Both the position numbers and the translations under genes were made by a program. A DNA stretch of 64,000 nt from Firm-04 sp045628085. Its GTDB lineage: Bacteria > Bacillota > Clostridia > Oscillospirales > Ruminococcaceae. Below, piece after piece: positions 1 to 7,640 of the stretch (its first letter is position 1; the number at the start of each line of letters is the position of its first letter). A model generated the notes under the pieces. That model was not told the DNA's origin and did not search any database. It saw only the letters and a program-made list of their open reading frames with translations. The DNA lies in contig JAZQOZ010000147.1 in the NCBI GenBank assembly GCA_045628085.1, forward strand, positions 4,099 through 68,098, in the 5' to 3' direction.

Positions 1-26
1 AGACCAATGACTGTTTCGTATCTCAT
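1..26 (-). CDS. gatB: GatB, amidotransferase subunit B (5' end only)
   Basis: Only the first eight codons lie in the window, read leftwards from an ATG at 24-26 as MRYETVIG, the usual opening of the GatB subunit of Asp/Glu-tRNA amidotransferase. An AAGGATGG ribosome site lies just upstream, over the end of gatA. Its place directly after gatC and gatA gives a gatC-gatA-gatB operon. The rest of the gene is outside the window. Confidence 0.75.
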
Positions 27-41
27 TTTCATTCACCATCC

Positions 42-1232
42 TTATTCATAGAGCTTTGCTGCTTCAAACAGTGCATTCTCGGAGAAAGCCTTTCCGATCA
101 GCTGTACGCCGCCTGCGGTCACAGTCGGCAGACCGGTCAGAGATGCAGGCGCAGTATAGAGATTCTCAGAGAATGTGATATACTGATCAGCCTTGACATC
201 TTCCTCGGTATAAGCAGCCTTTGAGCAGGCAGGAATGAGAATTGCGTCATACTGTTCAAACAGCTTTGCAAAGCATTCTGAAACAAGGCGGCGGATTCGC
301 AGTGCCTTGTCATATTCTCTCATATAGTTATCGGTCGAAAGCACATCCGAACCGAACAGGATCGCTGTTTTCAGCAGGAAACCGAATGCCTCTGTACGGG
401 TATTCGTATAGAGATCGTCGATGCAGGTGTAATTTTCTGTGCGGTAGCCGTACTTGACACCGTCATAACGGGATACGTTGTTGCACAGTTCCGCGCTCAT
501 CAGAATATTCCATGCGATCCTTGCGGATGCGAGCAGCGGTTCACTGATCTCCGTAACGGTCACACCGTTTGCCGTCAGCTTTTCCTTTGCGGCACTGAGT
601 TTCGCGGATGTTTCAGCATCAATACCTGCGGTCAGCTCAGAGATCACAGCAACGCGGCGAACCGTATCTGCGGAAGCATTGCTTTTCAGGCGGCTGCATT
701 CTGCTTCGGAAAGGCTTGTGCCGTCCTTATCATCGTGACCGGTCAGAACATCCAGAACCTCACGGCAGTCAGCGGAATTCTTTGCGGTCACGCAGACCGT
801 TTCACCGGAACAGGCAACAGGGATCGTACCGTAACGGGAAACCGTGCCATAGGTCGGCTTTACGCTGACCAAACCGCTCTGTGCGGCTGCGCGGCGGATC
901 GAGCCGTTGACATCCAGTCCGACGGCTGCCATAGCACTACCCTCTTTGACGATCTCAGCGGCAGCATTTACCAGCTTACCGTCTGCTGTCGGTGCGCCGT
1001 AATAAGATGTTTCACCGAGCAGGTCGATCGCAAATTCACCGACATCGGCTTTTCCGCAAATGCCGTATCCGGCGGCAGAAAGTCTTGTAATTGCTTCTGC
1101 TTCCAGTAAGCTCATATAACCGTCCAGCATCTTGGAACCGGCTGCTGTCGGCATATCCTTTGTCAGCATCATATCATCTGCGACGATCTTCTTTGCGCAG
1201 GTTGTTTCAGTTTGTGCAGTAAAAAGTTTCAT
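42..1232 (-). CDS. gatA: GatA-like amidotransferase subunit A, degenerate active site
   Basis: 396 residues, amidase-signature family, clearly GatA-like over its second half (KPTYGTVSRYG near 125-135, RYDGVKYGYR, then YTAPASLTGLPTV near the C-terminus). GatA normally hydrolyses glutamine to supply ammonia for Glu-tRNA(Gln) or Asp-tRNA(Asn) amidation. This copy is about 90 residues shorter than usual and lacks most of the N-terminal segment. Where the family has a KDN motif with the catalytic lysine, it has D-D-M (residues 19-21). The Gly/Ser-rich loop is shortened by about eight residues and the cis-serine position is not serine. Only the nucleophile-type serine (S111 in DVNGSIRR) remains. 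A good ribosome site (GGGAAGGAGAT) supports the start, 15 bp after gatC. The reading frame is intact, so this looks like a diverged pseudoenzyme rather than decay. Confidence 0.85.
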   Translation of the reverse strand: MKLFTAQTETTCAKKIVADDMMLTKDMPTAAGSKMLDGYMSLLEAEAITRLSAAGYGICGKADVGEFAIDLLGETSYYGAPTADGKLVNAAAEIVKEGSAMAAVGLDVNGSIRRAAAQSGLVSVKPTYGTVSRYGTIPVACSGETVCVTAKNSADCREVLDVLTGHDDKDGTSLSEAECSRLKSNASADTVRRVAVISELTAGIDAETSAKLSAAKEKLTANGVTVTEISEPLLASARIAWNILMSAELCNNVSRYDGVKYGYRTENYTCIDDLYTNTRTEAFGFLLKTAILFGSDVLSTDNYMREYDKALRIRRLVSECFAKLFEQYDAILIPACSKAAYTEEDVKADQYITFSENLYTAPASLTGLPTVTAGGVQLIGKAFSENALFEAAKLYE

Positions 1233-1247
1233 AGTATCTCCTTCCCG

Positions 1248-1529
1248 TTATTCCACGACACGCGGTACACACCAGTAACCCTGATCGGTCTCAGGCGCAC
1301 CCTTTTGCAGATCGTCACGGGAGAAGGGCTGTGAAGCCACATCATCACGGACAACAGTCATGATCGGCATAACATGAACCATTCGCTCGATATTATCAGT
1401 ATTGACCGCATTCAAAACAGAGAGTTCCTGCTCGCGGTTATCAAAAAACGCGAGAACATCATTTTTTTGTGTTTCGTTCAGGCTGAGCTGATTGAGCAGC
1501 TCCAGCTTTCGCAGCGTTTCTTTATCCAT
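1248..1529 (-). CDS. gatC: GatC, amidotransferase subunit C
   Basis: 93 residues from ATG 1529, chosen because AAAGGAGC lies 8 nt upstream; an in-frame ATG at 1583 has no such site. GatC is the small chaperone-like subunit that wraps around GatA. Family signs are the N-terminal helix (LRKLELLNQLSL), a central HVMPIMTVVRDDV stretch matching the usual HVLPLxNVLREDV, and the C-terminal GAPETDQGYWCVPRVVE. It is first in the gatCAB operon and sits downstream of a consensus promoter. Unlike GatA, this subunit looks ordinary. Confidence 0.88.
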   Translation of the reverse strand: MDKETLRKLELLNQLSLNETQKNDVLAFFDNREQELSVLNAVNTDNIERMVHVMPIMTVVRDDVASQPFSRDDLQKGAPETDQGYWCVPRVVE

Positions 1530-1598
1530 AAATATAGCTCCTTTACAGTCAGAAAAAGCGCATGATATCCGGCTTCTCCTCACAATTATATAGCATAA

Positions 1599-1627
1599 AT
1601 TATATCACATAATCCATTTCATGTCAA
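1599..1627 (-). promoter_or_regulatory. Sigma-A promoter for gatCAB
   Basis: On the minus strand TTGACA (1627-1622), a 17-bp spacer and TATAAT (1604-1599) make an exact consensus promoter about 70 bp upstream of gatC. It is divergent from the MATE promoter. Confidence 0.8.
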
Positions 1628-1695
1628 GGGATGGAGCTTACCAAAATTGATTCGCATAATGCAGCTGTATTTGTTAAACAAAGCGCACATCCTGC

Positions 1696-1724
1696 TTGAC
1701 ACGATTTCTGAATCATGCTATAAT
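1696..1724 (+). promoter_or_regulatory. Sigma-A promoter for the MATE exporter
   Basis: TTGACA (1696-1701), 17-bp spacer, TATAAT (1719-1724), with TG one base before the -10 box (extended -10). A strong constitutive-looking promoter about 40 bp upstream of the MATE start. Confidence 0.82.
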
Positions 1725-1765
1725 GAAATCAAATAATTGTATTTACAACACTGGAGATGAATCCT

Positions 1766-3121
1766 ATGTCACTGGACCGTTCACTTTATAAAAAGCTGTT
1801 CACGGTCGTTGCGCCGATCGCATTTCAATATCTGACCGCATCTCTTGTCAGTGCAAGCGATGCTTTTATGCTCGGATTTCTTGATCAGGATGCGCTTTCT
1901 GCGTCATCTCTTGCCGGACAGATCGCCTTTGTATTCAGCCTGTTTTACGGTGCATTTGTTGCCGGTCTGACCGTTCTTGCATCGCAATACTGGGGAAAAA
2001 ATGACCGTCAGACCGCAGAGGAAGTCCTTGCCTGTACGATGCGCTACTGTCTGCTGGCAGGACTCATTTTTACGCTTGCCGCAGCCCTGATACCGGAACG
2101 CATCATGCTTTTTTTCACCGCGGATGATGCACTGATCGCGGCAGGCGCAAGGTATCTGCGGACAGTATCCGCATCCTATCTGCTGACTGCCTTCACGCAG
2201 ACCTATTACGGCATCATGAAGATCTGTGACAGGGCAAAGCTCAGCTCGATCATCGGATCCCTGTCTGTTGTCCTGAATATTGTGCTGAATGCAATGCTGA
2301 TCTTCGGCTTCGGCATCTGCCCGAAAATGGGCATAGAGGGTGCGGCGCTTGCAACGGTTCTGGCACGGATATTTGAAACAGTCATGGTCATCATTGCGAT
2401 CATCCGCAAGGACTGTCCGCCGTTCCGTTTCCAACTGATCCTGCATCTGCCTGACAAAACGCTCCATCGCGATTACTGGAAATACACCATTCCCCTTTTC
2501 ATCAATCAGATCGGATGGGGCGGCGGCGTGACCATGTATTCTGTCATTATGGGGCATCTCGGCTCGGATGCGGTCGCTGCCAATTCGATCGCAAGCATTG
2601 TCAGAAGCCTGATCGCAAGTCTTTGCTGGGGCATTGCATCGGGTGTCGGCATCATTCTCGGCGGAATGCTCGGCAGAAAAGAACTGGATGAAGCGAAAAA
2701 AGCAGGCGGCAGCTTCGTCCGTTTCTCCATTTTCATCGGTGTCATGTCGGGACTTGTCATTCTGGCAGTCACGCCGCTTGTGCTGCGTGTCATTCATCTT
2801 GCACCGCAGGCACAGCATTATCTGAAATATATGATGCTCATGGCAGCGTATTATATTATTGGAAATTCACTCAATTCTACGATCATTTCCGGAATTTTCC
2901 CATCCGGCGGCGATACGAAATTCGGAATGTGGTGCGACCTCATCACGCTGTGGGCGGTTGTTGTTCCGCTTGGCGCGATCGGCGCATTTTGGCTGAAACT
3001 GCCTGTTCTGGCGGTCGCATTCATCCTCACGCTCGATGAATTCGTAAAAATACCGGCAGTCTATAAGCACTATATGAAGTATCAATGGGTGAAAAACATC
3101 ACAAAAGAGGATTCTGTCTGA
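1766..3121 (+). CDS. MATE family efflux transporter
   Basis: 451 residues. An integral membrane protein of the MATE (NorM/DinF-like) family, which exports drugs and cationic or organic compounds by Na+ or H+ antiport. The length, roughly twelve hydrophobic segments and two similar halves fit: the N-terminal half has YLTASLVSASDAFMLGFL and the second half starts near YWKYTIPLFINQIGW. The ATG at 1766 is preferred to the ATG at 1757 because GGAG (1753-1756) is 9 nt from the former and abuts the latter. It stands alone under its own promoter, divergent from gatCAB. The substrate cannot be told from sequence. Confidence 0.88.
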   Translation: MSLDRSLYKKLFTVVAPIAFQYLTASLVSASDAFMLGFLDQDALSASSLAGQIAFVFSLFYGAFVAGLTVLASQYWGKNDRQTAEEVLACTMRYCLLAGLIFTLAAALIPERIMLFFTADDALIAAGARYLRTVSASYLLTAFTQTYYGIMKICDRAKLSSIIGSLSVVLNIVLNAMLIFGFGICPKMGIEGAALATVLARIFETVMVIIAIIRKDCPPFRFQLILHLPDKTLHRDYWKYTIPLFINQIGWGGGVTMYSVIMGHLGSDAVAANSIASIVRSLIASLCWGIASGVGIILGGMLGRKELDEAKKAGGSFVRFSIFIGVMSGLVILAVTPLVLRVIHLAPQAQHYLKYMMLMAAYYIIGNSLNSTIISGIFPSGGDTKFGMWCDLITLWAVVVPLGAIGAFWLKLPVLAVAFILTLDEFVKIPAVYKHYMKYQWVKNITKEDSV

Positions 3122-3227
3122 TCGGCACATACGCTGTATATGCACGATCGACTGTCCAACAATTATATAGATTGCCGCAGCGCAAATCGTATATTATCAC
3201 TAATTTTCTGCATTTCGAGGTTTCAGC

Positions 3228-3256
3228 TTGACAAAAACTATGCTCCATAGTATAAT
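3228..3256 (+). promoter_or_regulatory. Sigma-A promoter for the ATP-grasp/GNAT pair
   Basis: TTGACA (3228-3233), 17-bp spacer and TATAAT (3251-3256), a perfect consensus, about 65 bp before the ATP-grasp start. Confidence 0.8.
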
Positions 3257-3320
3257 AAATAGAGTATAGACTCATGTTATACTATAAAATCTTGATGATG
3301 AGTCAGGAAAGGAAATAAAC

Positions 3321-4535
3321 ATGAAAAAATTGCTTTTGCTTGGCGGTTCCCGTTACTTGATCCCTGTCATTGAAGCAGCACACAAGCTCGGCTGCTATGT
3401 TATCACCTGCGATTACCTGCCGGACAATACTGCACACAAGTTTGCAGATGAATACGTAAATGTCAGCATCATTGATAAGGATGCAACACTTGCGGCAGCG
3501 CAGAAACTCGAAATCGACGGCATTATGTCCTTTGCCTGTGATCCGGGCGTTGTGACCGCTGCATACGTTGCCGAAAAAATGGGACTTCCCTTCCAGGGCT
3601 CCTATGAAGCAACCAGCATTTTACAGGACAAGGGTCTGTTCAGACAGTTCCTGACTGATAACGGCTTCAATGTTCCGCACGCAAAAAGATATACCGATAA
3701 GAAAGCACCGTATCAGGATGTTGATTTCTTCAACTGGCCTGTTATCGTAAAGCCGGTCGATTCGGCAGGCAGCAAGGGTGTCACAAAGGTTGAAACGCCG
3801 GATGACCTCGCAGAAGCAATCGAGACCGCAGTCGGCGGTTCGCATAATGCTGCATTTATCATCGAAGATTTCCTGACCTTCAAGGGCTATCATTCCAGCG
3901 CCGATCCGTTTACTGTTGACGGTAAATTGCAGTTTGTCACTTATTCCGACCAGTTGTTTGACAAGGAAGCTGAAAATCCCTATACGCCGGCAAAGATCAT
4001 CTGGCCGTCTACCATGAGCCAGAGCGATCAGGATTACCTGACCGCCGAAACACAGCGCCTGATGGATCTGCTGAATATGGGTACCGGTATCTATAATATC
4101 GAAACCTGCGTCGGCAGCGACGGCAAACCGTATCTCATGGAAGTATCTCCGAGAGGCGGCGGCTGCAAGATCGCAGAGCTTCAGCGCATGGCATTCGGTG
4201 TTGATCTGATCGAAAATGAGGTTCGCAAAGCGATCGGTATGCCTGTTGAAAATGTCCGTCAGACCGAATGTGACGGCTACTGGTGTGAAATGATCATTCA
4301 TGCAAGACCGGGACAGAGCGGTACCTTTAAGGCTTTGAAAATTGATCCGGAGATCGAGAAGAATCATGTCCAGTTAATTGATATGACCACAAAGCCGGGC
4401 GATTTTGTCCATCCGTTTACCGGCGCAAATATGTCGCTCGGCGATATGTTCCTGCGCTTCGATTCACGCGAGCAGCTCGATGAGACAATGGATCGCGTGA
4501 ATGAATGGCTCACGATCGAATTAGAGGGTGAATGA
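3321..4535 (+). CDS. ATP-grasp domain ligase
   Basis: 404 residues. The N-terminal Rossmann-like pre-ATP-grasp part (KKLLLLGGSRYLIPVIEAA) is followed by a central ATP-grasp fold: VIVKPVDSAGSKGV (about 140-155) is the nucleotide-binding strand and loop, and YLMEVSPRGGG (about 270-280) supplies Mg-binding Glu and Arg. Such enzymes join a carboxylate to an amine through an acyl phosphate. This type (PurK/carbamoyl-phosphate-synthase-like) is often found beside polysaccharide and natural-product genes. It is followed at once by a GNAT acetyltransferase and converges on the large exopolysaccharide operon. A second, different ATP-grasp gene lies inside that operon. Start supported by AGGAAAGGAA. 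The substrate is unknown. Confidence 0.85.
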   Translation: MKKLLLLGGSRYLIPVIEAAHKLGCYVITCDYLPDNTAHKFADEYVNVSIIDKDATLAAAQKLEIDGIMSFACDPGVVTAAYVAEKMGLPFQGSYEATSILQDKGLFRQFLTDNGFNVPHAKRYTDKKAPYQDVDFFNWPVIVKPVDSAGSKGVTKVETPDDLAEAIETAVGGSHNAAFIIEDFLTFKGYHSSADPFTVDGKLQFVTYSDQLFDKEAENPYTPAKIIWPSTMSQSDQDYLTAETQRLMDLLNMGTGIYNIETCVGSDGKPYLMEVSPRGGGCKIAELQRMAFGVDLIENEVRKAIGMPVENVRQTECDGYWCEMIIHARPGQSGTFKALKIDPEIEKNHVQLIDMTTKPGDFVHPFTGANMSLGDMFLRFDSREQLDETMDRVNEWLTIELEGE

Positions 4536-4536
4536 A

Positions 4537-4989
4537 ATGGCTTCATCATGCTCCATCTGTGAAGTAAAAAGTGCAGATCAGATTTTTGAAATACTATCTG
4601 ACTTTCAGGACGCTTTGCCAATTCTTGGCTCAAGTACTGCATTCCGAAAAGAAATGGCTGAAAAGCTTTCAAAATACGCTTTCGTTTTCCTATTGCAGAT
4701 TGACCATGAAAATGCCGGTTTTGCTTCGATATATGCCAACGACACAACTTCAAAAACCGGTTATATTTCATTTATTGCAATCGCTTCTAAATACAGAAAA
4801 ATGCATTTGGGAACGCAGTTAATGAACACCTTGTTTTCGGCAGCAAAACAGAATCAAATGCAGTATGTGAAGCTCGAGGTCGCAAAAACCAATACGGTCG
4901 CACAGAGCTTTTATTCAAAATACGGTTTTCAATATCAATCTGAAGCAAGTGCTGACTCAATATATATGATAAAACAGATCGACGATTAA
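4537..4989 (+). CDS. GNAT family N-acetyltransferase
   Basis: 150 residues from ATG 4537, one base after the TGA of the ATP-grasp gene, with GAGGGTGA as ribosome site; a GTG at 4528 in frame would overlap the upstream gene. The fold signs are a central beta strand (TGYISFIAIASKYRKMHLGTQ), where the usual RxxGxG/A acetyl-CoA loop is seen only in relaxed form as RKMHLGT, and a C-terminal YSKYGFQ motif. It probably N-acetylates a small amine or amino sugar. Tight coupling to the ATP-grasp gene suggests a shared pathway, but no substrate can be named. Confidence 0.8.
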   Translation: MASSCSICEVKSADQIFEILSDFQDALPILGSSTAFRKEMAEKLSKYAFVFLLQIDHENAGFASIYANDTTSKTGYISFIAIASKYRKMHLGTQLMNTLFSAAKQNQMQYVKLEVAKTNTVAQSFYSKYGFQYQSEASADSIYMIKQIDD

Positions 4990-4995
4990 AAGGAC

Positions 4996-5033
4996 ACAGC
5001 CATGCGAACACAATTCGCATGGCTGTATCTTTT
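4996..5033 (+). terminator. Intrinsic terminator after the GNAT gene
   Basis: A 13-bp perfect stem (ACAGCCATGCGAA, 4996-5008, with 5014-5026), 5-nt loop, then ATCTTTT. It ends the plus-strand ATP-grasp/GNAT transcript. Confidence 0.8.
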
Positions 5034-5040
5034 ATCCGCA

Positions 5041-5079
5041 TAAAAACAGAAAAGGCTGTCAGGATATATGACAGCCTTT
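5041..5079 (-). terminator. Intrinsic terminator of the exopolysaccharide operon
   Basis: An 11-bp stem (AAAGGCTGTCA, 5051-5061, with 5069-5079) and 7-nt loop. On the minus strand it is followed by TTTTCTGTTTTTA. It lies 23 bp past the stop of the fumarase-alpha-like gene and closes the long minus-strand operon. Confidence 0.8.
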
Positions 5080-5101
5080 ATGATCGTATATGTGTGACGG
5101 T

Positions 5102-5962
5102 TCAGCCAAGTTCAACAGTCGCAATACGCGGTTCAAAACAGCAGCAAGGTCTGACGCAGACAATGCGCACGCCGCTTGCTCTCTGCGGACCGACTTTCAT
5201 AAATGTTGCGATAACGCTTGTTTTGCCGCCTAGTCCAAGCGGACCGATATTGGCTTCATTCACCCGTCTGGTGATCTCCTGCTCCATTTCAGACTGCACA
5301 TCATAACAGCCGTCAGTCTGCGCCTGAAGCATCATGGATGCCGCCTCAAAATGCGAGCGTCCGACACCGACCGCGAGCGTACACGGTGAACAGCCAAGCT
5401 GTGAAACAGCCTCTTTGGACCAGTTCACGATTTCATCCAGTACCACCTGCGTATCATGTTTATGAAATACACGGTAAGTCTTTGCACGGATCGCAGGGCC
5501 GCCGCCAAACATCAGAATATGCAGACGGATAACATTCTCTTTGCATCTGCGCAGCAGGATCGGTGCAGGCTCAACACCTGCCGAATCCGGATTCAGTCCG
5601 CCGGACTGATCGATCCGCTGGCTGTCATTGCCCATAATCCCCATCGGACGTCCGGGCAGCTTGCGCAATCCCTCAACAATGCCCTCTTTGACTGCATCAA
5701 GCATTTTACCGGTCACAGGTGTATCTTCACCGATTTCCAGCACCAGATGCGGTATACCGGAATCATCGCAAAGCGGACTGCGGTTCTGTTCCGCTGCCTC
5801 TGCATTTTCCAGAACGGTTTCCAGAACCCATTTTGCTTTTTCGTTCGTTTCGGCAGCAGCCGCACGCTGATATGCATTCTTTTTATCCTGACGGAATGTT
5901 GAGCCGGCTTCCACGAGTGTATCTCTGACAAGCGAAACGATCTCCTCATAGCTCTTACTCAT
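5102..5962 (-). CDS. Class I fumarase/tartrate dehydratase-like alpha subunit
   Basis: 286 residues. The N-terminal domain family of Fe-S hydro-lyases (fumarase class I, L-tartrate dehydratase alpha). These add or remove water on C4/C5 dicarboxylates with a 4Fe-4S cluster. The three cluster cysteine regions are visible: PLCDDSG (about 80), GCSPCTLAVGVG (about 190) and VCVRPCCCFEPR near the C-terminus. Start at ATG 5962 has GGGAGGAG upstream; the in-frame ATG at 6007 lies inside the upstream gene. It overlaps the beta subunit by 8 bp and is the last gene of the 17-gene operon. The substrate may be fumarate, tartrate, mesaconate or a related acid; the context argues against a housekeeping fumarase. 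Confidence 0.85.
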   Translation of the reverse strand: MSKSYEEIVSLVRDTLVEAGSTFRQDKKNAYQRAAAAETNEKAKWVLETVLENAEAAEQNRSPLCDDSGIPHLVLEIGEDTPVTGKMLDAVKEGIVEGLRKLPGRPMGIMGNDSQRIDQSGGLNPDSAGVEPAPILLRRCKENVIRLHILMFGGGPAIRAKTYRVFHKHDTQVVLDEIVNWSKEAVSQLGCSPCTLAVGVGRSHFEAASMMLQAQTDGCYDVQSEMEQEITRRVNEANIGPLGLGGKTSVIATFMKVGPQRASGVRIVCVRPCCCFEPRIATVELG

Positions 5963-6464
5963 AAATACTCCTCCCGTGTGCCGCGCCGATGATCGCAGGA
6001 TATTCATTTACCTTTATGAGATGCAGTGCCTCCATGCCAAGCTCCGGAAACGCAATAACACGCTGCTCAGTCGTCTTTGCACCGAGCAAAGCCGTCACAG
6101 GCGGAATAACTGCATAGACTGCGTTATACTGATCGAGTGCTGCAACAGTTTCCGGATGCAGCGCACCCTTTCCGAGATGCAACTTGATACCGGCAGCCGA
6201 AAGCGGCGCGATGCTGCTCTCGATCTCCAGTTTATTACTGGAAGTCGGGCCGACACCGGCAGGACTGACCGCCGTGTGAAAGATCACCTGACCGTGCAGA
6301 TCAACGCCGAGTTCCCCGACTGTGCCGTCCTCGATCATTTTCAGCACTTTCGGCAGAACGGCATCCCGTCCGCAAAGAATATATCCTGAAATCGTCACCG
6401 TATCACCGACTTGCAGACGATCAATGTCTGCATCCGTGATCGGAGTAGTTAATGCAACTGCCAT
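5955..6464 (-). CDS. Class I fumarase/tartrate dehydratase-like beta subunit
   Basis: 169 residues, the small swivelling C-terminal domain of class I hydro-lyases, pairing with the alpha subunit encoded next. Family signs are the opening LTTPITDADIDRLQVGDTV, the GLHLGKG-like HLGKGAL segment and VIAFPELGMEAL. Usual enzymes have RDAAHKR after the first strands; here it is RDAVLPK, losing the histidine, and the SGR of the AGPTTSGR motif is replaced (GPTSSNK). These are substrate-side positions, so specificity may have shifted. The gene order beta before alpha is the reverse of the usual. The start has AGCGAGGCG upstream and follows the preceding stop within 12 bp. Confidence 0.82.
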   Translation of the reverse strand: MAVALTTPITDADIDRLQVGDTVTISGYILCGRDAVLPKVLKMIEDGTVGELGVDLHGQVIFHTAVSPAGVGPTSSNKLEIESSIAPLSAAGIKLHLGKGALHPETVAALDQYNAVYAVIPPVTALLGAKTTEQRVIAFPELGMEALHLIKVNEYPAIIGAAHGRSIYE

Positions 6465-6476
6465 ATAGCGCCTCGC

Positions 6477-7622
6477 TTACCAGTTGACCGCAAACAGTTT
6501 GACATAAGCGCCTTCATTTTCGATGACACCAAATGCCTTTGCGCGGTTGAGAATTTTCTTTGCCCAGTTTGTATGCGGTTTGATCTCATTCATCTTGTTG
6601 CCGCCTGAGCCTTTCACGACACCGCCCGATGTACCGAGGATCTGGCAGGCATCGTTATACTCTTCCTTTGTGACCGCCATCATCGCATTCACAAACTTAA
6701 CGTGTGTCGGATGGATAACGGTTCTGCCGATAAAGCCGTTCGCCTTATCCAGAATGACCTCACGCAGCAGACCGTCGATCTCATTGTTTACAAGCGGAAT
6801 TCTGCGCATCAGATAGTCTTCCAGACCATGTTTCGGCAGTTCCTCAAACATCAATTCCTTCGGCGCACGGAAGTATTCCCAGACTGGTCCGGAGATCACA
6901 TAATCATTATTTCTGCCGCAGACATTGACAATGTCACTGAGGCACTCGCGGACGGTCATAATATCATAAAGTGAATAATCAACACCACGGCGCACACCGA
7001 ATACAGACGAGAAATCCGTACCGCCGACACGCACCTGCAAAACCAGATCATGATACTTGTCGAGGATCTTCTTGATGCCGACAAGCTCTGCCATTCTGGT
7101 TTCCTTGTAAGCGACCTCCGGATCTTCAATGATCGGCATACCGTACAGGACTTCATCGAACCGTTCGTTCAGGTCCTCCAGAAATGCGAAATACTCATAG
7201 CCGTTTTCAGCATTGAATTTCGGGAAATTGACACCGCAGAGTGAACGAACCTGTTTCTTTGTCAGTCCTGCTGCAAAATGCTTGAACTGCGCAAGATTAC
7301 GGATTCGCACAAAGATCAGCGGCACATATTCCGGTGCAAGTTCACCGCTGTCCACAGCATCCGTGACTGTATCGAGCAGATTATATACATTTTCCTCAGC
7401 TTCCGGTACGCGCTCCTCCGGACAAGCATCCTCAAAGCACAAAACGATCGTTGTCAGACCGGGCATAACATGAGAAAGGATCTTCGGAGCAAAGTCCTTT
7501 GTTCCCGGCATATACATTGTTGCACCGAGACAGTATTGCAGCAGTTCACGATCGGTATACTTATTGAAAGTCTGCGGTTCTACAACGAATTTAAAATCAG
7601 GATTATACAGATGATGTCTCAT
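6477..7622 (-). CDS. HpcH/HpaI aldolase / citrate lyase-like protein
   Basis: 381 residues. It resembles the CitE-like C-C bond lyases of the PEP/pyruvate TIM-barrel superfamily: LCFEDACPEERV near 60 (the CitE DLEDAV region), VRIRNLAQF near 105 (the Arg motif) and GVNFPKF near 130, with GRTVIHPTHV near 310 (the usual GKxxIHPxQ). It is somewhat longer than standard CitE. Members cleave or form bonds of malyl-, citramalyl- or citryl-type compounds, some acting on CoA esters and some on free acids. It lies 12 bp before the fumarase beta gene, after the TIM-barrel-like gene. Start supported by AGAAGGAA. Confidence 0.75.
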   Translation of the reverse strand: MRHHLYNPDFKFVVEPQTFNKYTDRELLQYCLGATMYMPGTKDFAPKILSHVMPGLTTIVLCFEDACPEERVPEAEENVYNLLDTVTDAVDSGELAPEYVPLIFVRIRNLAQFKHFAAGLTKKQVRSLCGVNFPKFNAENGYEYFAFLEDLNERFDEVLYGMPIIEDPEVAYKETRMAELVGIKKILDKYHDLVLQVRVGGTDFSSVFGVRRGVDYSLYDIMTVRECLSDIVNVCGRNNDYVISGPVWEYFRAPKELMFEELPKHGLEDYLMRRIPLVNNEIDGLLREVILDKANGFIGRTVIHPTHVKFVNAMMAVTKEEYNDACQILGTSGGVVKGSGGNKMNEIKPHTNWAKKILNRAKAFGVIENEGAYVKLFAVNW

Positions 7623-7640
7623 GGAGATTCCTTCTTTCTA

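Noticed and set aside
1904..2818. 304-residue minus-strand frame
   Set aside because: It is the complement of the MATE gene, with low-complexity composition and no ribosome site.
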